From: Chlorokybus atmophyticus
Taxonomy: Eukaryota; Streptophyta; Chlorokybophyceae; Chlorokybales; Chlorokybaceae
DNA: 64,000 nucleotides
Direction of reading: 5' to 3'
Assembly: GCA_009103225.1 (NCBI GenBank)
Contig: RHPI01002656.1
Location: 322,096 to 386,095 of the forward strand
Positions within the stretch are counted from its first letter, which is position 1; every line of letters begins with the position of its first letter. This document shows, piece after piece, positions 58,484-64,000 of this stretch. Both the position numbers and the translations under genes were made by a program. The notes under the pieces were generated by a model. That model made no database searches. It worked only from the letters and a program-made list of their open reading frames with translations, and was not told the origin of the DNA.

Positions 58484-59367
58484 GGCAAAGGGGCAGACCG
58501 ATGGGGCCTAGGAGAGGCTACCCCAAGCACAGGCCGGTCGCTTCACCCACCCGCATCCATCGCCGTTGCCATGTGGGCGGCCGCCGCCGCCGCCGCCGCC
58601 GCCGCCGCTTCGTCGTTGGCGCCAATGCAGTCCCAAGCCCCCTTCCGACCCTGGATAGCCCAACCAGGACCCAACCCTTCTGCAAGCAGGCAGTGGAGTT
58701 TAGCTTGAATGAGGACTCCACTGCCTGCTGTGGAATCAACTTGCAAGCGGTACGCTAGCGGCCACATCGATGGCGCATGCAGGAGTATGTCCCGGAAGAG
58801 GAAGAGGTGCGCTGCAGTGTCCTGGGGCCAGCAGCTCGACTGCGACTTACTTTAATGCCTCAGGTAAGCACTTACTGGCGCACAACGGTCAATCGATGTG
58901 TAACCACAGGAGCAGCTGCCCCTATCAATTCCCGCGCTTGTGACGCTGGAAGTTAGCTGCAACCTGGTTTTGGAAGCTTTGCTGGCTTCACCTTGTGCTT
59001 GTCGCACAAGCTGTGCCTTGCGCTGCACAGCGGCCGCTGTATGGGCTACAGGACTGCGGCGGCGTCGACCGTGGCGGCATCAACGGCGGCGTTGGAGGAG
59101 TCCGCGTGCAGCAGCGTCAGCTGGTGGACACACATGTAATTACGTTGTGGTTAGTGAGATATGGAATTGCGGCACTGATGCGGCATAGATGGACAGCTGC
59201 GTTGCATGAGAAGGCTAATAGTTGCAAAGTTTGTCTCTCGGCAGCAACTGCTGCACTTGTTATACAAGCTTAGTCTAGGCCTTCCTGCCAGTTCTGGTGC
59301 AAGCGTTTGGTCTGCTGCCACCTTCGGCGAGGCCTGCTGCTGGCTGCGCTCTGCTCCGCTGAGCAGC
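58484..59367. other. Divergent region between the CenH3-like gene and TRM1
   Basis: Contains a GCC triplet run at about 58580-58612. A possible small plus-strand coding pair (ATG at 58779 to donor at ~58862, acceptor near 58910) has good splice sites but no recognised motif. It may be an upstream exon, a short gene or chance. Both flanking genes start here, so promoters are expected. Confidence 0.35.
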
Positions 59368-62300
59368 ATGGCTAGCGCTGCGGATCGGCAGCTGCCGGCA
59401 GCCAGCAGCACACCCAACTCAACGCAGCAACAACCACCTCCGGGGTTTTCCGTGCTCAAGGAGGGCCAGGCGTCGATTTTGCAGAAGGGGAATGACGTGT
59501 TTTACAACAAGGCGCAGGTGAGGTTGTGCACTGTGTGACAGCATACATTGCATGAGCCTAGTATTGCAGTGTTCCGCAATTGTCGCTGCAACTCGACTGC
59601 GTTTCGTTAGTATTTCCACAAAAATTGTAAAAGTTTGCACTATATCTCAGCTTGTGTCAACCAGTGGCCTGAAGTCATGTCGCTTGCTCTTGCGTCACGA
59701 GAAGAAACAGCTAGAATTGCAGCAGAATTGAATTTCAACTTATGAGCATGCATCTGAATGTCGGCTACAACCTAGTATGTCACTTGGTCGCCATTTGTGC
59801 AGTTTGTCACAAACGGCGCCTTTCACACGTTAGCTTTGCACCACCAGGTGCCAGCTATGCAATGCTTCTTGCCAAACTGGTAGCCTAGGGCTGGCAAACT
59901 GCGTGAATGCTGGAAGCGTCACGCAGTTTGTTGGTCGATTGTTACGTTCAATGTTTGATATCGGCAATAGTTGGTCAGCGCTGAAAGTTGCTTGACGTAA
60001 AATGCATGTCAGTTTCCAGTGCGTTAGTTGCGAGGATGCGTGAGTTGCTCAGCTCCCGCATGCTTGCAACCAACTGCATGCTCTAAGCCATCACTGCTCA
60101 TCAAGAAGCTCAACAATGTTGCTTGTCGTCATTCCAACAGTGGTGGTCGTTGTATGCTGCTATAAATGAATGATGATTATGCAGGTAGTCAACCGCGATC
60201 TTTCCATTGTAATATTGCGGCTGTTCATTGACAAGAAGCGTGAGGAAGAGGCGACAGGCAAAGGTCCGAAGAAGAGGCGCGGCAGCGCTTCAGCAGCAAA
60301 CCCCGCCGTTTCCAACCCACCTGCCGTGTCTAGCGCTGTTGTGACTCGCGATGCTCCTGTCAGCACACAGGTGATCATCACATTCCTGTCGGCAGCATTG
60401 TGGTTGTCAAGGCTGATGTTTCCATGCACCTGACATGCAATTGACAGCTGGCAGCGGGAATAACGGTTCTGGAGGCGTTGGCGGCATCCGGGCTGCGATC
60501 CATTCGCTATGCCAAAGAGGTGGCCGGGATTCGTAGCATTGTTGCGAATGATTCGGATGCTTCAGCCACGGCGGCATGCACGCGAAATATTGAGTACAAT
60601 GGCGTTCAAGGCACCGTTAGTGCGCACCAGGAGGATGCGCGGCTGTACATGCTCAGGCATGAACATGCCTTTGATGTGGTATGTCATTGCATAGATCAAC
60701 TTATTAGCAAGGTTTAGCAAGGTCTATTCAGCAAGGTTTTGTGTCTTGTCGCCAACAACATAGTTTGCTTGTTGCCCTTTGTTCAACTCTGTCATCCAGG
60801 TGGACATTGATCCGTATGGCTCTCCGTCGATTTTTCTCGACAGCGCAGTCCAGTCTGTTGCAGATGGAGGCATGCTTATGTGCACTGCAACGGACATGGC
60901 GGTGTTGTGCGGCAACAATGGCGAAGTTTGTCATTCAAAGTACGCATAGCTTGCAACCTGCATGTAGCATCTACTAGTGCAAAAGAAGTCATCAGTGTGC
61001 CGCGGTTACATTGATAGCTGTGACACACTGATGCCGCCACTCAAGTATGCTACACTGATGTTGGCGTACTGCTCAGTTACGCTGGCACATGCAAACACCG
61101 TGCATGTGATGCAGGTATGGTGCGTATCCTCTGCGCGGCAAGTACTGCCACGAGATGGCCTTGAGAATACTTCTGGCCTGCATTGAGAGCCATGCCAACC
61201 GCTACAAGAGATACATTGAACCGGTCTTGGCGCTTAGTGTAGACTTCTACGTCCGCGTGTTTGTAAGGATATACACGTCAGCAGCAACTGTCAAGGAAAC
61301 ACCCAGCAAGCTTATGTACGTCTACCAGTGCTCTGGATGTGACTCCTTCCACCTTCAGCCACTTGGACGGACAATAACAAAGGTGAGTCTTGTGCCACCG
61401 CGTAGAATACCCAAGTTGTTTGGCTAAGCTTTGTCTGCCACTGTCCATCAGCTACTACTTTTTATTTTGCACCTTAATCGCTGTGGGGTTTCGTATCACT
61501 TGCTTATAGCTGAGTTAGTTGTTTGCAACATGGACTAGGGTGGAAGCACAAGGTATTCACCTGCAACTGGACCCACAGTCCCTCAGCAGTGTGAACAGTG
61601 CGGAAAGTCCTTTCATATGGGCGGAGCCATGTGGGCAGCACCCATTCACAACTCTGAGTGGGTGCGAGGCGCCTTGCACAATGCTGAAAAGATGAAGAAA
61701 ACTTACCCTGCTTATGATAAGGTCAGGATGGTTCGGGTTCATGTATCGGTTTCCGCTTCTTTTTACTGCTTTGGTCGCCGCTGTATTTGTGATGCAGCTC
61801 CATTCAGGCTTGTCACTTGCAGCAGTGCATTGTCTGATTGCCTCCTAACAGGTGCACTCCATCCTCACTGCCGTCTCAGAAGAGATAGTGGACTGCCCGC
61901 TTTATGTCAGGTTGTGAAGCAGCTTCTTGTGACTCTGTTTTGATATCGTTGCGTTATCTTGTCTCACCCGCTGTTTCTGCAGCTTGCACAGCATGAGCGG
62001 TACACTGAAGTGCACCCCGCCGTCGGCTTCTGTCTTCCGTAGTGCTGTTGTCAATGCCGGGTACAAAGTCTCTTCAAGTCATGCCAACCCTCTCGGTCTC
62101 AAGACGGATGCCCCCATGTCAGTCTTGTGGGACATAATGCGATCCTGGGTAAGGGTCTTGCAACTATGTTGTCGTGTGATGCGATCAGGTGGGCATTCAT
62201 GACTGTTGTGCTAAATGTTTGTTGTCACAGGTCAAGCAGCACCCAGTGAAGCCTCATCCAGCCGAGTCTCCTGGCTCAGTGATTTTGTCCAAAGAGCCAG

Positions 62301-62635
62301 CCTTGCAAGCAAACTTCTCCCGCGTGGTGCAAGCCATGAGTCGAGCACAGGCAAGTGGCGTGGCTCGATTTCTGCCGAACCCTGAAACGCATTGGGGTCC
62401 CAAGCCTCGAGCGGGACGAAATGTCGGCAAGCAGCTACGTAACGGCGAACTTGAGGATGGCGCGGCTGCTGCACCGTCAACCTTTGCTGCAGCGCCTGAA
62501 GTGGCCACTGCCAATGGCAATGGAGTGCACACCAATGGAGAGGTGAAGGTGGAAGAACCAGCTATTGATGTTGCAGCTGGTGGAACAGAGCCGCCCTCAA
62601 AGCGTGCCAAGTTAGAACAGGGCGCGCCTGGATAG
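59368..62635 (+). CDS. TRM1: tRNA (guanine(26)-N2)-dimethyltransferase, TRM1 family
   Basis: Nine exons: 59368-59517, 60185-60370, 60448-60678, 60800-60939, 61115-61382, 61539-61721, 61852-61910, 61983-62148, 62231-62635; 595 residues, phases consistent. N-terminal [15 protein letters not shown] is the TRM1 signature. SAM-binding region: [20 protein letters not shown] and NDSDASA. Catalytic-site motif: [16 protein letters not shown], followed by [11 protein letters not shown] and [18 protein letters not shown]. Zinc-binding cysteine pairs: CSGC in exon 5 and CEQC in exon 6. The C-terminal tail is Ala-rich and ends with a basic [10 protein letters not shown], a likely nuclear signal. The enzyme makes N2,N2-dimethylguanosine at position 26 of many tRNAs, in nucleus and/or mitochondria. 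The ATG at 59368 is the first in the exon in frame with the motif. Confidence 0.95.
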
Positions 62636-64000
62636 CACGCATCTTATGTGGGGTGGGGTGAGCAGAGACAGGGGCGCTGTGGGGGTCGCATTACCCAATA
62701 CAACTCGTTGGGCGTGCCACTTGTTTTGTGATGATGTACTTGTTGTGGTTGCATGCATGTATTGCAGCCTATACCGCAGGAGTGCTCTTCTGCAACAATG
62801 CATGCAGGAGTGCATGCCAAAAAGTTCCGCACTTTGAGGCGATGGCTTTTGTGTCACGCTTGCTTGGGGCACCCGCGGTATTGCACACGTGCACACATGC
62901 ACAAGGTAGCAAGCACAGAGGTGCAATTGGTGCAAGTCGGACGTGTGATTCCGATCTCCCTCTTTGATCACAGCCATATAACCTCACCTGACAAGATCCC
63001 CGTCCAGACATGCACTACTCGGTTTAGCCAGAAGTCACTGCCAGTCAGTATGGTGAGAGTCAGCTGTCAGTAATGAGAGAGTTACTGGGGTCAGCGGCGC
63101 AGGCTGGAGGAATTGCGGCTATGCATTGCGGCTATGCTGGCAGCGGGTAGCGGGCGCCTTCCAGCAAGTATAGGTAATGGCGCTCACGACGCAAGGCACA
63201 GCAATAATAGCAGCAATGTTGGGTTGGGCACCTGTGACCGTAGAACCTCCTACCACGGAGGCATACACGGCGCTAGAGTGGACGGCAACGTAGGAGGCCG
63301 CGACAGGGTACAGGATATGCGCGATGCTGTTGGACTTGCATAGGCACTTTGCTATGTCATGGCATACGTGGCGCGACACATGCAGTGTTGCAGACGTGCG
63401 TGTACATCACTGACTGGTACTGCATGCTGCCCTCTCGTCATACTCACTAACTCGCAGATGCTGGACAAACCCTAATTTTTCGTATGAAGACGCGGGAGGC
63501 CACAGTGAACAGTTGCCCTTTTCGGCAACTTTCTGACTGTGGCGCTGCTTGCTCAGGTGAGGAGCTGCTGTTTGCTGCTTCCCTCCTGCCTTGAGCGTGC
63601 AGCTGTGGGGCCCAGCGCACTGCTATCTTGCTTGTCTGCTTCTGGCACTAAAACCAACTTGTAACGCACCTACTCCCCAGCCCGTTTGCTTGGTTGCTTG
63701 TATGTGTGTTATTGTGTAGCGCTTGCTGTTGCTGCTATTGTACTGCCAGTCTTGCCATTATCATTGCATATGCATCCACACAGACTTTCGTGAGAGGTGA
63801 TTACCTCTAACACGACCACCAAACCAAGCTACAATTGGCTAGGCTGGCAGCACCTTTATTGCATGCAGAGCGAGGGCTTTTGCAAAAGCTTGTATTTGAC
63901 TAAACGGGGGTACAATGGACTGGGCTGATCTGCGATACTTGGAAAAAGATTTGCTGGTCTGCAACATAGGCGCTTACTCACCATTCGCCTACTTCACTGC
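62636..64000. other. Region after TRM1, no gene recognised with confidence
   Basis: Possible minus-strand exons: about 63320-63150 reads a hydrophobic ILYPVAASYVAVHSSAVYAS, and 63032-62984, framed by AG and GTGAGG, reads DFWLNRVVHVWTGILS. They may belong to a membrane protein, but they could not be joined in phase or identified. On the plus strand an open frame from ATG 63915 runs off the window. Confidence 0.3.

Noticed and set aside
58207-58758. Plus-strand frames over the CenH3 first exon
   Set aside because: Shadows of the GC-rich minus-strand exon; low-complexity Ser/Arg/Ala.

Overview
This is nuclear DNA from a eukaryote, most likely a green-lineage alga. The genes are cut by many short GT-AG introns with TGCAG-type acceptors. 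The protein set looks plant/algal: a PUX/UBXN4-type UBX protein, an NRAMP transporter, a CenH3-like histone and a LOXHD1-like PLAT-repeat protein. One LTR element carries a primer-binding site of the plant initiator-tRNA(Met) type. I cannot name the species from sequence alone.

Layout. 1-5992: body of a Ty3/gypsy-type retrotransposon, running in from the left. It encodes gag, protease, a C5-cytosine DNA methyltransferase (DNMT), reverse transcriptase, RNase H, integrase and a C-terminal PHD finger, and it is decayed. 5993-9060: its 3' tail, a double perfect hairpin, and a minus-strand gag relic (copy A). 10337-12882: UBX-domain gene (+). 13702-15640: second copy (B) of the minus-strand gag relic. 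15800-25100: gene-poor, with small direct repeats, palindromes and a faint retroelement relic. 25123-28441: NRAMP metal transporter (+, 15 exons). 29091-34984: complete but dead chromodomain-bearing Ty3/gypsy element with two LTRs, PBS, PPT and a 5-bp target duplication; its RT core is deleted. 35616-35713: hairpin cluster. 36352-38222: F-box-like gene (+). 39413-40134: kish/TMEM167 (-). 40995-51324: 26-exon PH plus 15xPLAT gene (+). 51907-54577: mitochondrial succinyl-CoA ligase beta subunit (-). 55632-56140: a very small terminal-repeat element resembling a TRIM. 57119-58483: CenH3/CENP-A-like histone (-). 59368-62635: TRM1 tRNA (m2,2G26) dimethyltransferase (+). 62636-64000: nothing recognised with confidence.

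The host genes are unrelated housekeeping or signalling genes and form no pathway. Exon phases of all spliced models were checked by hand and add up to whole codons. The most notable content is the retroelement joining a DNA methyltransferase (a chromatin writer) to an integrase-linked PHD finger (a chromatin reader). The same window holds a second gypsy element with a chromodomain in the matching position, and also a centromeric-type histone gene.
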